64,000 nucleotides of DNA from Arthrobacter sp. TMP15 (GCF_039529835.1 NZ_CP154262.1:1302001-1366000); one strand, 5' to 3'; counted from the first letter of the stretch, positions 30,528 to 45,278 are shown. Program-made: numbers and translations. The notes: generated by a model not told the origin, from the letters alone.

Positions 30528-32750
30528 ATGAGTATTCCGGTGATGGCCCCCGGGGAACGGGGCGAGGAAGCCACACAGGATGTGGCCGCACTCCTTGGTG
30601 CGATAGCCGCTCTTCCTTCTATTGAACCCTTCGGCACTGACAATCCATCGTTGGCAGGATTACCGCCACTGATTGGCTTTCCCCCGCCACAGCCGGAGCC
30701 GCCCTCTCAGTTAGGTGTGGTGCGTGGTGTTCATGATGGTGCTATCGCCGCTTTGGCGGTAGTGAAGCGTTTAGAAGACGCTACCGCGGCGTGTAAAGCG
30801 GCCCTGTTGGGACGATTAATGGGTGCGGTAGAAGTAGAACGAGTTTTAGTTGATCTAGACCGGAACCAATCATCACTAGCGCAAAGTAGTGCCGTGTTGG
30901 AAGCAGCTTTGGTCTTAGGGATCCCTGAACGAACAGCTGCCGCACTCACGCATCACTGCGTGGAGGTTCTAAAACACCCAGTCACTTTCAAGGCTTTACA
31001 AGCAGGGGTTTTATCTTGGCGGCACGCATGCACGATCGCTGATGAGATCACCACTGTCAAAGAGAGCAGTGGCATCAGTGCCCCTGAAGTCGCCGCTTTC
31101 CAGACCCGATTGCTGGTGCTAGCACCCGGGGCTACCGCATCAGTGTTTGCCTCCAAAGCCCGCCGGGCCCGTGAGTCAACATTCCCAGATACCCTCACCA
31201 CCGCCACCAAGGAAGCCTTCACACGGCGTAAAATGTTCTGCGAAGAAGGCCGCGACGGGATGTCCTGGCTAAGCTTGCATCTACCCACCCTGGCCGCAGC
31301 AGGAATCATGACGCACTGCACCCGCACAGCACGAGCCATCAAAAACCACACCAACACCCACCCCACACCACACCCTAACCCCGGCCCCGACCCCAGCTCC
31401 GGTCATGGTTCCGGTGCTGGGAATGGGGTTGGGGGAGATCGTGGGGAATACAGAACTCTGGATCAACTTCGTGTTGACGTTGCTGCACTACTACTGATGG
31501 GCCAAGAACTACCCACCAACAACTACACCAAGACCGGCAGTAACAACGCCAGCACCAGCAAGACCAGCACCAGCGCTCCAGAGCACAACGACGATCGCAG
31601 CAACGCTCCTGAGAGTAGTTTCGGGGGATCTAGCTCGGGCTTTGGGGTGAGGTTGGTTGATCCGGAGCCTATCTGGACACACACAGACCCTGACCCCAAA
31701 GACCGTGATGCCACAGGCGGTGGTGCCATAGGTGGTGACGTGCGTGAATCCTGCCCTGGACGTGAGGCTGACTCCCTGCATAATCCAGGTAACCCGATTC
31801 AGGGGTACCTCCCTGTTCAAGAGCGCCCCGCGGCTGAGAAGGGGGCTGGGAAGGGATTAGGTGGTGAGGGCAGTGCGGTGGATGATGCGCACCCTACCCT
31901 TGCCCAGGACGTCGCTGGCGATAGTGGTGTAGCTGCTGGAGTAGATGTTGGGGTGGATGTTCTGGTGGTGGGGGAGTTAGTGGGGGATGGTTCAGGTTTC
32001 GTCAATGGGGTCATTGACGGGATCGTGGAAGATCAGCAACAAGAATACTTAGACCAGCTTCACGCACTGGCTCAGGGGAAAGTCATTACGGATCCGCCGC
32101 TACCAAAGGCATTGATTCTCCTGAAGGTTCCTTTCCTGGGCTTGTTAGGGATAACTGATGAGCCCGCGGAGCTTGTGGGTATCGGCACCGGTCCGGTACC
32201 AGAAGAAATCGCAAGGAAACTCATGGCAGCCTCACACACGTTCCTGCGCGTGCTCACCGATCCGATCAGTGGGGAAGCGTTAGCGTTGAACCCTGACCGG
32301 TACACACTTAGCAACGCTGAAAAAGCTGTGCTGCAAGCCCTGACTGGGGGTTGTTACATCCCTAATTGTCCTTATCCAGTAATGGACACTGAGCTGGATC
32401 ACCTGAACGCGTGGGAACACGGGGGGACCACGGCCATGACTAATCTTCGCCCTGCCTGCGCACGTCACCACCGCCTCAAGCACTTCAAGGACGATAAAGA
32501 CCGCCACGGTAACTACCGCCGCTATCAAGAACCACACCGGCAAAACATTCGTCTTCGTGGCTGGACCCCTCAACCCACCCCCGACGGACGCATCGGCTGG
32601 ATCACCCCATCAGGGAACTACCAAAAACCCCAACATCAAGAACCCCAACGCACCCAATACCCCACCTGGCTCAAAAAACACATCAACCACACCCTCAACC
32701 CACCAAAAGAAAACACCACCAAACACCCCAAAAAACGCCACAATCCATAG
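30528..32750 (+). CDS. DUF222 / HNH endonuclease signature protein (13E12-type)
   Basis: 740 residues. Residues about 65-260 form the helical DUF222 domain (AALAVVKRLEDATAACKAAL, LEAALVLGIPERTAAALTHH, LSWRHACTIADEITTV). The C-terminus has an HNH zinc-finger nuclease fold: GGCYIPNCPYPV, ELDHLNAWEHGG, TNLRPACARHHRLKH. Between them, about residues 270-505 are low-complexity, rich in Asn, Pro, Thr, Ser, Asp and Gly, with no recognisable fold. The last 80 residues are Pro, Lys, His and Asn rich. The family is multicopy in Arthrobacter and mycobacteria; its role is not established, though mobility or DNA-damage functions are often guessed. Composition is more A/C rich at the 3' end than in neighbouring genes. 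Confidence 0.85.
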   Translation: MSIPVMAPGERGEEATQDVAALLGAIAALPSIEPFGTDNPSLAGLPPLIGFPPPQPEPPSQLGVVRGVHDGAIAALAVVKRLEDATAACKAALLGRLMGAVEVERVLVDLDRNQSSLAQSSAVLEAALVLGIPERTAAALTHHCVEVLKHPVTFKALQAGVLSWRHACTIADEITTVKESSGISAPEVAAFQTRLLVLAPGATASVFASKARRARESTFPDTLTTATKEAFTRRKMFCEEGRDGMSWLSLHLPTLAAAGIMTHCTRTARAIKNHTNTHPTPHPNPGPDPSSGHGSGAGNGVGGDRGEYRTLDQLRVDVAALLLMGQELPTNNYTKTGSNNASTSKTSTSAPEHNDDRSNAPESSFGGSSSGFGVRLVDPEPIWTHTDPDPKDRDATGGGAIGGDVRESCPGREADSLHNPGNPIQGYLPVQERPAAEKGAGKGLGGEGSAVDDAHPTLAQDVAGDSGVAAGVDVGVDVLVVGELVGDGSGFVNGVIDGIVEDQQQEYLDQLHALAQGKVITDPPLPKALILLKVPFLGLLGITDEPAELVGIGTGPVPEEIARKLMAASHTFLRVLTDPISGEALALNPDRYTLSNAEKAVLQALTGGCYIPNCPYPVMDTELDHLNAWEHGGTTAMTNLRPACARHHRLKHFKDDKDRHGNYRRYQEPHRQNIRLRGWTPQPTPDGRIGWITPSGNYQKPQHQEPQRTQYPTWLKKHINHTLNPPKENTTKHPKKRHNP

Positions 32751-32751
32751 C

Positions 32752-32826
32752 TGCTCCAGCTACTCCAGTTGCTCCGGCTACTCCAGCTACTCCAGTTGCT
32801 CCGGCTACTCCCGTTACAGCAGTTAC
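32752..32826. repeat. short tandem repeats after the HNH gene
   Basis: Immediately after the HNH stop the sequence is built of a 9-base motif, CTCC(A/G)G(C/T)TA or CTCCAGTTG, arranged in a 27-base higher unit that recurs about two and a half times. It is a multiple of three and would encode Ser-Gly-Tyr or Gly-Val-Ala type strings, but no credible gene uses it. The rest of the gap to 32991 shows nothing. Confidence 0.75.
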
Positions 32827-32991
32827 TGCCGTAAGGAATGTCGTCAGAGCGGGTCCCGCCGAACCTCCAACCCAGAACGGCCACTCCAGAAAATGAGCGC
32901 TCCGGAAAGCGTAGCCTCGGCGTCGACTGCTAACGTTTCCGGTAGGTGCTATGACTCGTCTGGTTTGTTGAATAGTTTTTAGGAACTGAAA

Positions 32992-33866
32992 CTATTTTTC
33001 CCCCGACACCCGCCACAGGTGCAGTGTCAGGTAGGAGCGCCATGGTTGGAACGGTTCGGCCATGCGACCCAGCTCTGTGGCCTTGATAGTGCGAGCTTGG
33101 GCGAGCGAATCTCCTCGAAGGAGGCCATAGCCGTTTCGCACCGCTGCGTCGCTGGGCAGGAAGATGTCGCTGCTGCCGAGTATTCGCATGGCTAAGTACC
33201 CGACAGTCCAGGGGCCTATGCCTGGGATAGGGAGTAGCTTCTGGACGAGCGTTTCCTGGGTGTCATCTGGCTCGAGCCTCAAGGACCCCTCGGACAGCAT
33301 TCCAGCGACAGCCACAATGGAGTCAATCCGGCGTTGGGGGCCCCGAAGAATCTGACGGCCATTGACGGCAATCTCCTGTGAACTTGGAAAAAAATGACTC
33401 ATGGTCCCGTGAGGAAGGCGACTGGGCGTGCTTGTCGCCACCAGTTGGTTAAGTGCCGTTCTGGCAGCAGCTACCGTTATTTGCTGGCCAACCATGGCCC
33501 TGATCAGTATTTCTGCTTTATTCACGCAGCCTGGCAGCCTGATTCCAGGAATCAAATTCACACGCTCAGCTAGCAATGGCAATGTTCTCAACTTATCGTC
33601 GGCTAGTGCGGGATGTGATCCAGATTAAAGAGATGGCGGACTTTGCCCAATAGTTGGGCAGCGTCGGCTGGGTCCTCCAAATCTTGCTCCAACCATAACG
33701 CTTGCCCGTCCCAGCTAACGCGGAGCCATCCATGCCCGCCATCGAGCAACACCGTCCGGGCATAACATAGCGAATCAGCCTCCTCGACCCCGGTCACTGC
33801 ACGGGCAGCGAGGAAGTCAAAGATTCCCGGATCAAACGGGGGAGTGAAATCGAGTTTAATGCTCAT
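32992..33866 (-). pseudogene. alkA: AlkA-type DNA-3-methyladenine glycosylase II, single-base frameshift
   Basis: Two frames together spell one protein of about 291 residues. The first (ATG 33866 to TAG 33603-33605) has the AlkA N-terminal domain: LDFTPPFDPGIFDFLAARA and DGGHGWLRVSWDG, ending LFNLDH-IPH-stop. The second continues with DPALADDKLRTLP, GIRLPGCVNKAEILIRAM, VGQQITVAAARTALNQL, the helix-hairpin-helix LLPIPGIGPWTVGYLAMR, and FLPSDAAVRNG with the catalytic Asp. Restoring one G between 33614 and 33615 rejoins them perfectly. The enzyme would remove alkylated bases. The lesion is either a recent inactivating mutation or a sequence error; the rest looks intact. A GGAAGA precedes the ATG. 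Confidence 0.8.
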
Positions 33867-33970
33867 AGTTGATCTTCCCATCCCAACTGGTCAAGCAGTA
33901 CAGCAGTAAACAGCAACACATTATCCGGCTCAGGCTCTCGAACAGCCCATGTCCTGTGTGAGCCGGGCAT
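33863..33970 (-). CDS. possible 35-residue leader protein coupled to alkA
   Basis: An ATG at 33970 opens a 35-codon frame whose TGA overlaps the alkA ATG (ATGA). The product contains TWAVREPEPDNVLLFTAVLL and ends QLGWEDQL. A stop lies two codons before the ATG, so this is not the tail of a longer gene in its present form. It may be the end of a decayed upstream gene such as an alkylation-repair partner, or chance. I cannot assign a function. Confidence 0.3.
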   Translation of the reverse strand: MPGSHRTWAVREPEPDNVLLFTAVLLDQLGWEDQL

Positions 33971-34140
33971 GTTTTAGTCAGCAAGTGATAGTTCTAGCGA
34001 AATTGCCAACCCGACAGGAATCCTCCTCGGGGTATTGGGACATCCGTATTAAAAAGTGGCTCCGATCACTGCGTAGCCGCAGACCTGGGCATGGTACCCG
34101 TGTGGTTCAGCTCGTGCAGAGCGTGCTTGGTAACCCCTGC

Positions 34141-34146
34141 TAAATT
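34141..34146 (+). promoter_or_regulatory. candidate -10 hexamer TAAATT, 6 bases before mpg
   Basis: TAAATT, then GAGAAT, then the ATG at 34153. No ribosome binding site lies between. Confidence 0.4.
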
Positions 34147-34152
34147 GAGAAT

Positions 34153-34818
34153 ATGGGCGAACAAGTTAACATCCTTGAACTTCTTCAGAGGCCTGCCATC
34201 GAGGTGGCACCATACCTGCTGGGTGCACTGGTGCGCCATGAAAGTCCGGAAGGTCCGGTGGCCGTCCGCCTGACCGAGGTGGAAGCATACCTAGGACCAG
34301 CCGATTCTGATGCTCCGGATCCCGGCGCGCACAGCTATCGAGGCAAGACTAACCGTAACGCTGTAATGTTCGGTCCGCCCGGTCACCTCTATGTGTACTT
34401 CACCTATGGTCTGCACTTCTGTGCCAACCTCGTGTGCAGGCCGGAAGGGACCTCGTCAGGTTGTCTGATGAGAGCCGGAGAAGTCGTAGAAGGTCTAGAG
34501 TTAGCGCGCTTGCGCCGTCCAACTTCCAAGCGTGACTCTGAACTTGCGCAGGGGCCGGCGAGACTTACTAAGGCGATGGGAATTTCTGGGGAACACAATG
34601 GAATCCCCGCCCTTGCCGGTGAAGTGACAGTGACACTTCCGGAAACACCAGTGAGTGGGGTTATGACGGGACCGCGAGTCGGTATCAGTGGGTCTGGTGG
34701 CACAGCCGAGTACCCTTGGCGATTTTGGATCGGTGGGGATCCAACAGTCTCGAGATTCAAACCCGGAGTGATTCGTGCACCACGTCGGGGCGTAAAAGCA
34801 GGTCCAGGACTTAGGTAA
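34153..34818 (+). CDS. mpg: DNA-3-methyladenine glycosylase, Mpg/AAG family
   Basis: 221 residues, full length. Excises 3-methyladenine and other alkylated or deaminated purines. Typical elements: APYLLGALVRHE, RLTEVEAYLGPADSDAPD (the catalytic Glu is in TEVEAY), GAHSYRGKTNRNAVMFGPPG, HLYVYFTYGLHFCANLVC, and LAQGPARLTKAMGI. It is unrelated in fold to the adjacent alkA but overlaps with it in substrate range, so it could cover for the frameshifted gene. It stands alone, divergent from alkA with a 182-base gap between them. Confidence 0.94.
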   Translation: MGEQVNILELLQRPAIEVAPYLLGALVRHESPEGPVAVRLTEVEAYLGPADSDAPDPGAHSYRGKTNRNAVMFGPPGHLYVYFTYGLHFCANLVCRPEGTSSGCLMRAGEVVEGLELARLRRPTSKRDSELAQGPARLTKAMGISGEHNGIPALAGEVTVTLPETPVSGVMTGPRVGISGSGGTAEYPWRFWIGGDPTVSRFKPGVIRAPRRGVKAGPGLR

Positions 34819-34943
34819 GTACTGATCGTTAGATGTGGGCTAGCAAATGGCATTACGCACCAATATTTTTTGGGCGCCGTGCCGGTGTCGAGAGGTACGG
34901 AGCACCTTTCAAGTGGAGGGGAGTGCCAGCACTGTTCAGGCTG

Positions 34944-34949
34944 TACGGT
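34944..34949 (+). promoter_or_regulatory. candidate -10 hexamer TACGGT, 6 bases before apt
   Basis: TACGGT, then TGAAGA, then the GTG at 34956. It supports the GTG start. TGAAGA could instead be a weak ribosome binding site. Confidence 0.4.
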
Positions 34950-34955
34950 TGAAGA

Positions 34956-35540
34956 GTGAACGAGAGATTAGACGCCCCCGGAACACAATTTTCAGTCACT
35001 ACACCCGTGGAGCAATGTCCCCAAGTGTCCACCGTCATTGAGAATTTATGCGCCACCGTTCAGGACTACCCCTCGCCCGGGATCGTGTTTAAAGATCTCA
35101 CCCCTGTTTTTGCCGACGGGCCGGCTCTGAAACTGGTGGTGGATTCCATCACTGCGGCCTTCAGTGGAGAGTTTGATGCCGTGGCCGGAGTGGAGGCTCG
35201 TGGTTTTCTCCTAGCGGCTGCCGCCGCCTACGCCACTGGAACCGGTGTAATCACTATCCGCAAGGCCGGAAAACTGCCGCGCGAAGTTTATGCCCAGAGC
35301 TATGAGCTTGAGTATGGTCATGCAACCCTGGAACTGCATCAGGAAGATGTCCCTGCTGGCACGCGTGTATTAATACTCGATGACGTCCTGGCCACGGGTG
35401 GAACGCTCAGTGCCGCTGCTGCACTGCTTGAACTTACAGGCGCCGTCGTGGCAGGCATCGGGGTGGTGCTGGAAATTGACACACTCTCGGGACGCGAGAC
35501 TCTTAACAGCCATGACGTGGTTTCCCTGCTTCACGTGTAG
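34956..35540 (+). CDS. apt: adenine phosphoribosyltransferase
   Basis: 194 residues, slightly longer than most because of a 25-residue head. Salvages adenine to AMP with PRPP. Conserved pieces: VQDYPSPGIVFKDLTPVF, AVAGVEARGFLLAAAAAY, VITIRKAGKLPREVY, and the PRPP loop RVLILDDVLATGGTLSAA. It begins with GTG. In many actinobacteria apt lies near relA and secDF, but here it sits between mpg and a helicase. Confidence 0.94.
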   Translation: MNERLDAPGTQFSVTTPVEQCPQVSTVIENLCATVQDYPSPGIVFKDLTPVFADGPALKLVVDSITAAFSGEFDAVAGVEARGFLLAAAAAYATGTGVITIRKAGKLPREVYAQSYELEYGHATLELHQEDVPAGTRVLILDDVLATGGTLSAAAALLELTGAVVAGIGVVLEIDTLSGRETLNSHDVVSLLHV

Positions 35541-35790
35541 CTGTTCCTGCTTGGGAAGCCACAGTGCCTCTCACCTGCCCAACCCGTGACACAGGCACTT
35601 TCGGATTGAAGCGACGTAGGCGGTGATCAGCTGAGAAGCAAAGAAGTGTGCAGGATGTGGGGCCTCCCGATGGCACGTGCTTAGCGGCCTTCATGTCTCG
35701 GCAATCACAAGTGAAAGCACCCACGCACATAGAGGGATAGAATAGACGGTCTGCCTTTTGGGGGTATGCCTTACGTATCAGGAGCCTTGC

Positions 35791-38031
35791 ATGTATGACG
35801 ACGAGTTGGCCCAAGAACGCAGCTATGTTGACGGTCTTTATTCACGCTTAGATGAACTTCGCGCTGAAAAGGTCGAGCAACTCGGTGATGTGCGCCGGAC
35901 TAAATCCATGGGCACACATCAGAACCGTTCCGAACGAGACGCTTTTGCAACGTTATACGAGAACCGTCTGGCACAGCTGAATGCAGTTGATGACAAACTC
36001 GTGTTTGGCCGGCTGGACCTAGATGATGGGCAAGCCAGATATATTGGCCGCATAGGCCTTTCCACCAAGGATTTGCGTCAGCTGATGGTTGACTGGCGCG
36101 CCCCCGAAGCCGGTACTTTCTATCAGGCCACCGCCTTTGAGCGGTTGGGGGTGCGTCGCCGTCGTCATTTGTTGTTAAACGGGCGCAATGTCAAAGCCAT
36201 AGAGGATGACGTTCTTGACCACACAATGCTTGTTGACGGTGAACACTTACAGGGCGAAGGTGCGCTGCTGGCTGCACTAAATTCCAAGCGCACGGGCCGC
36301 ATGAATGACATCGTCGGTACCATTCAGGCGGAGCAGGACAGGATCATTCGCTCACCTTTGAGTGGCGCATTAGTGGTCCAAGGCGGGCCCGGCACAGGAA
36401 AAACTGCCGTGGCGCTCCACCGGGCAGCATATCTGCTCTATACCCACCGCGAGCGACTTCAGGCTGCCGGTGTACTGCTGGTAGGACCTTCAAATGCGTT
36501 TATGAAATACATTGAGCGGGTTTTGCCTTCGCTGGGTGAGACAGGTGTAGTCATGGCAAGCGTCGGCAATCTTTTCCCCGGCGTCCAAGCAACTGCAGCC
36601 GAATCCCCTGAAATGGCAGAACTGAAGGGCCGCATCGGTATGGCCCAGATTGTGGCAAACGCCGTCGCGAACCGTCAGCGAACCCCTTGTGAAGATGTCA
36701 GGCTCGACGTCGAAGGCACACGTTTGATTCTTACCGTTCGTCAAGTACGCCGTGCCAGAGACAAGGCTCGGGCCACAGGTCTGCCGCACAACGAAGCGCG
36801 CGTAACTTTCGTGAAAACTCTGCTGCGCGAACTTACCGAGCAACTGCGTGAACACATTGAATCTGCGGGTGCTGGCAACAACGCAGATAGGTCATATCTG
36901 GGCGAGGATGTCCGCTCTGCACGCGACGTTCGCGTGATACTCAACCTGTGTTGGATGCCCATGAGCGCTCAGCAGCTTATCAATGACATGTTCAGCAAAC
37001 CCGAGATCCTTGCTGCAGTCACACCGGAATTTAGCCAAGCAGAACGGGATTTACTGCTGCGCAGTCCGGGCTCGCCCTGGAGCGAGTCTGATATACCCCT
37101 GCTCGATGAGGCAGCCGAACTTCTCGGTGACATGGATGCCAGCGGCGGGCGCGCTCAAGCAAGTGCGCAGTCACAGAGGAAGCGCGACCTAGCTAACGCC
37201 GAAAAGGCTATCTCCAACATGAACCAACAGTTGGAAGACTCCGGCGTGGACGGCATCCTTACGGCTGAGCAGCTGGCTGATTACAACCTTGTTGAAGCCG
37301 AATCGCAGACCAGTGCCGAGCGTGCCCTGACTGACAGGTCTTGGGCGTACGGCCATGTGGTGGTTGATGAGGCCCAGGAACTTTCGCCCATGCAGTGGCG
37401 TCTGTTGGTGCGCCGCTGTCCCGTGAAGTCATTCACAATTGTTGGTGATATTGCTCAAACAAGTTCCGCGGCTGGAGCCATGTCATGGGATCGGGCGTTG
37501 ACTCCCTTGTTGGGGGACCGATGGAACATTGAGGAGTTGACTGTCAATTACCGCACGCCCACGCAAATCGCGGAGGCAGCAGTGCGCATGGCTAATGCTG
37601 CCGGCCAAGTGGTCTCTGCACCGAAGGCGGTGCGCGACGGTGAGTGGGAGCCCATCGTTGACTTCGTAGACGCTTCGGAAGTTATCAACCAGGTAGTTGC
37701 CGTGGTGCCGGCGGAAACGGCCGCCGTGGGTGGTGGGTTATTGGCAGTAATTACCCCCGCCTCCATGGTGCGCGCCACTGCCGCGGCCTTGCGGAGCGTC
37801 TATGGGAATCGTATTGGTCATGGGGCTGGCTCGCTGGAGCAAAATATCGTGGTGATCGATCCTCACGAGGCAAAGGGACTGGAGTTCGACGGCGTCATCA
37901 TCGTTGAGCCGGCCGCTCTACTTGCAGGTGCAAGCGGTCGGGTCGGGGATCTCTACGTTTCAATGACCCGTCCAACCCGTCGCCTGCGGTTGATCACATC
38001 GGAACCTCTCCCCGCCGGTATCCAAAAGTAA
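35791..38031 (+). CDS. helD: HelD-like superfamily 1 helicase / RNA polymerase recycling factor
   Basis: 746 residues from ATG 35791 (CAGGAG nine bases upstream). UvrD-like ATPase of the HelD/HelR type, which in other actinobacteria binds RNA polymerase and removes it from DNA or from rifampicin. The N-terminal arm (DELAQERSYVDGLYSRLDEL ... residues 1-70) is an anti-parallel coiled coil that would enter the secondary channel. Walker A is VVQGGPGTGKTAVALHRAAY (about residue 197); the preceding IVGTIQAEQDRIIR is a HelD signature. Walker B is HVVVDEAQELSPMQW and motif III is FTIVGDIAQTSS. Domain C ends with VIDPHEAKGLEFDGVIIVEP and YVSMTRPTRRL. A TAGAAT -10-like element lies at 35738-35743. Confidence 0.88.
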   Translation: MYDDELAQERSYVDGLYSRLDELRAEKVEQLGDVRRTKSMGTHQNRSERDAFATLYENRLAQLNAVDDKLVFGRLDLDDGQARYIGRIGLSTKDLRQLMVDWRAPEAGTFYQATAFERLGVRRRRHLLLNGRNVKAIEDDVLDHTMLVDGEHLQGEGALLAALNSKRTGRMNDIVGTIQAEQDRIIRSPLSGALVVQGGPGTGKTAVALHRAAYLLYTHRERLQAAGVLLVGPSNAFMKYIERVLPSLGETGVVMASVGNLFPGVQATAAESPEMAELKGRIGMAQIVANAVANRQRTPCEDVRLDVEGTRLILTVRQVRRARDKARATGLPHNEARVTFVKTLLRELTEQLREHIESAGAGNNADRSYLGEDVRSARDVRVILNLCWMPMSAQQLINDMFSKPEILAAVTPEFSQAERDLLLRSPGSPWSESDIPLLDEAAELLGDMDASGGRAQASAQSQRKRDLANAEKAISNMNQQLEDSGVDGILTAEQLADYNLVEAESQTSAERALTDRSWAYGHVVVDEAQELSPMQWRLLVRRCPVKSFTIVGDIAQTSSAAGAMSWDRALTPLLGDRWNIEELTVNYRTPTQIAEAAVRMANAAGQVVSAPKAVRDGEWEPIVDFVDASEVINQVVAVVPAETAAVGGGLLAVITPASMVRATAAALRSVYGNRIGHGAGSLEQNIVVIDPHEAKGLEFDGVIIVEPAALLAGASGRVGDLYVSMTRPTRRLRLITSEPLPAGIQK

Positions 38032-38117
38032 TTCGCAGGTCAGGCTGCACACTGCATTGGCGGCTTCAGCGCAACACTGCGGCGGGCAGGAATGTCGTGG
38101 AAACGCCGTCGTGCTGG

Positions 38118-38123
38118 TAATTT
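38118..38123 (+). promoter_or_regulatory. candidate -10 hexamer TAATTT, 6 bases before tyrS
   Basis: TAATTT, then TGAACC, then the GTG at 38130. No ribosome binding site lies between. Confidence 0.4.
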
Positions 38124-38129
38124 TGAACC

Positions 38130-39440
38130 GTGTCTTTGCAAACTAACCTTCGCGTCCCCGAGAATGATCCCAGTTTCGCCAATGTGTGGCAGGAGCTCAA
38201 GTGGAGAGGCCTCGTTCAGGTCTCCACTGACGAGGCAGCCCTTGAGGGGCTACTCGCCGGTGCGCCGATCACGTACTATTGCGGTTTTGACCCCACCGCG
38301 CCTAGCCTGCACCTAGGCAATCTAGTGCAGCTCCTCACCATGCGGCGTATGCAGCTAGCTGGTCACAAACCGTTGGGGCTGGTGGGCGGATCAACTGGTT
38401 TGGTGGGGGACCCGCGTCCAACAGCGGAACGCACCATGAACACCAAGGAAACCGTTACCGAGTGGGTAGGGTTCCTCCAAGGACAGGTGCAGCGCTTCTT
38501 GTCCTTCGAAGGTGAGAACGCTGCGCGGATGGTCAACAATCTCGACTGGACCGAGCCCATGTCAGTGCTGGACTTCCTGCGCGACGTCGGTAAGTACTTC
38601 CGTGTGGGCACGATGATCAAAAAAGACATTGTTGCTTCGCGGCTGAATTCCGACGACGGCATTAGCTACGCTGAATTCAGTTACCAAATCCTCCAGGGTA
38701 TGGATTACCTTGAGCTTTTCCGCCAATACGGATGTGTTCTGCAGCAAGGTGGCTCCGACCAGTGGGGGAACCTGACCAGCGGCACGGACTTGATTCGCAA
38801 AGTTGAGGGAGCCACCGTTCATGCGCTGGGTACACCGCTGATCACCAACTCAGACGGCACCAAATTTGGCAAGAGCGAAGGCAACGCCATCTGGCTCGAC
38901 GCCGGCATGTGCAGCCCCTTTGACATGTATCAGTTCTGGCTAAACACTGCCGATGACGATGTGGTTGATCGCCTGAAGGTCTTCACGTTTCTATCGCGTA
39001 AACAGATCGTTGAGATTTCGGAGTCAGTGACATCAAAGCCGCAGGCTCGTGAAGGCCAGCGCACTCTAGCATTCCAAGTGACTGCTCTTGTTCATGGAGT
39101 GGATACCACCTTGAAGGTCATCGCAGCCTCTGCCGCGCTTTTTGGCCAAGGAGATCTAGCCAAACTTGATGAGGGGACCCTGGCCTCGGCGACCAGTGAA
39201 TTGCCACGTACAAGCGCCCCGTACGACGGATTGAACATTATTGAACTCCTAGTTGCTTCGGGGCTATCCAACAGCAACTCTGCCGCTCGCCGGACGGTGA
39301 GCGAAGGCGGAGCCTACGTAAACAACGTCAAGATCAGTGATCCGGACACTATTTTGGGTGCTGCCGATGCATTGCATGGGAAGTACCTGCTGGTCCGTCG
39401 AGGAAAACGCACCCTGTCCATGGTGGAGCTGGCCAACTAG
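38130..39440 (+). CDS. tyrS: tyrosine--tRNA ligase
   Basis: 436 residues, class I, TyrRS type with a C-terminal S4 domain. The HIGH-like motif is PSLHLGNLVQLLTMRRMQ (about residue 60) and the KMSKS-like motif is TKFGKSEGNAIW (about residue 244). YCGFDPTAPS and GGSDQWGNLTSGTDLIRK are the tyrosine-site segments. The S4 RNA-binding domain (about residues 365-436) contains SNSNSAARRTVSEGGAYVNN. It begins with GTG and is followed by a strong terminator, then the rRNA operon. Confidence 0.97.
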   Translation: MSLQTNLRVPENDPSFANVWQELKWRGLVQVSTDEAALEGLLAGAPITYYCGFDPTAPSLHLGNLVQLLTMRRMQLAGHKPLGLVGGSTGLVGDPRPTAERTMNTKETVTEWVGFLQGQVQRFLSFEGENAARMVNNLDWTEPMSVLDFLRDVGKYFRVGTMIKKDIVASRLNSDDGISYAEFSYQILQGMDYLELFRQYGCVLQQGGSDQWGNLTSGTDLIRKVEGATVHALGTPLITNSDGTKFGKSEGNAIWLDAGMCSPFDMYQFWLNTADDDVVDRLKVFTFLSRKQIVEISESVTSKPQAREGQRTLAFQVTALVHGVDTTLKVIAASAALFGQGDLAKLDEGTLASATSELPRTSAPYDGLNIIELLVASGLSNSNSAARRTVSEGGAYVNNVKISDPDTILGAADALHGKYLLVRRGKRTLSMVELAN

Positions 39441-39472
39441 TTTTAGAACAGGCCTTGTATTGCGGTTTTGAT

Positions 39473-39508
39473 GATGCCCGTCCCCGATTTGCATCGGGGA
39501 CGGGCATC
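39473..39508 (+). terminator. terminator after tyrS
   Basis: Perfect 16-bp stem, GATGCCCGTCCCCGAT with ATCGGGGACGGGCATC, and a TTGC loop. A weak T-rich tail follows. Confidence 0.88.
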
Positions 39509-39967
39509 GGTGTATTGTTCTATCTGTTGCTTGCGCAACGCTGACCCACTCCGCTTGCGGAGCAGAGATCACCACCTCGCAAGAAACCACAAACCTTACA
39601 AACTACCGAATATCAACGTCTCTTCGATTCGAAAATATTCAGGTAAGAATGGGTTTATGGAAAACACCAAGTGACGAGCCACACATGCTGTGGATTGGAC
39701 AAAGTGAATTCCAATGAAATAAAGTATGAATATCGCAACGACGAAAACTAATTATTTAGTATTGATTAGTAACTACTCGAATGTAATTGTTGTTTGAGAA
39801 CTCAATAGTGTGCCAAGTTTTATTGATACCAATTTATTTATATTGAATTGGTTATTTGACTGTTTGTTGCCGCCCCTGTGGTGATGAATGGTTGTTTAGC
39901 TGGTTTCGAATTTAGTGCATGCATTCATGACCTTTTTCCGGTGTGTTTGTGTGTGTCTGTTTAGTTA
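39509..39967 (+). promoter_or_regulatory. rRNA operon promoter and leader region
   Basis: No gene is seen. The GC content falls sharply compared with the flanking genes. A possible promoter is TTGGAC (39695-39700) with TAAAGT (39720-39725), spacer 19, weak. Further on, TGTTTGAGAACT (39791-39802) is a boxA-like antitermination element that recurs before the 23S. AGTGTGCCAA (39807-39816) pairs with TTGGCACACT in the spacer (41725-41734) to form the stem that releases the 16S precursor. Confidence 0.6.
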
Positions 39968-45254
<5,287 letters not shown>

Positions 45255-45278
45255 CACACACACTTTATAAAAACAAGT

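Noticed and set aside
32557-32982. Ser/Cys/Tyr-rich open frame over the short repeats after the HNH gene
   Set aside because: It starts inside the HNH gene in another frame and owes its length to the 9/27-base repeats.
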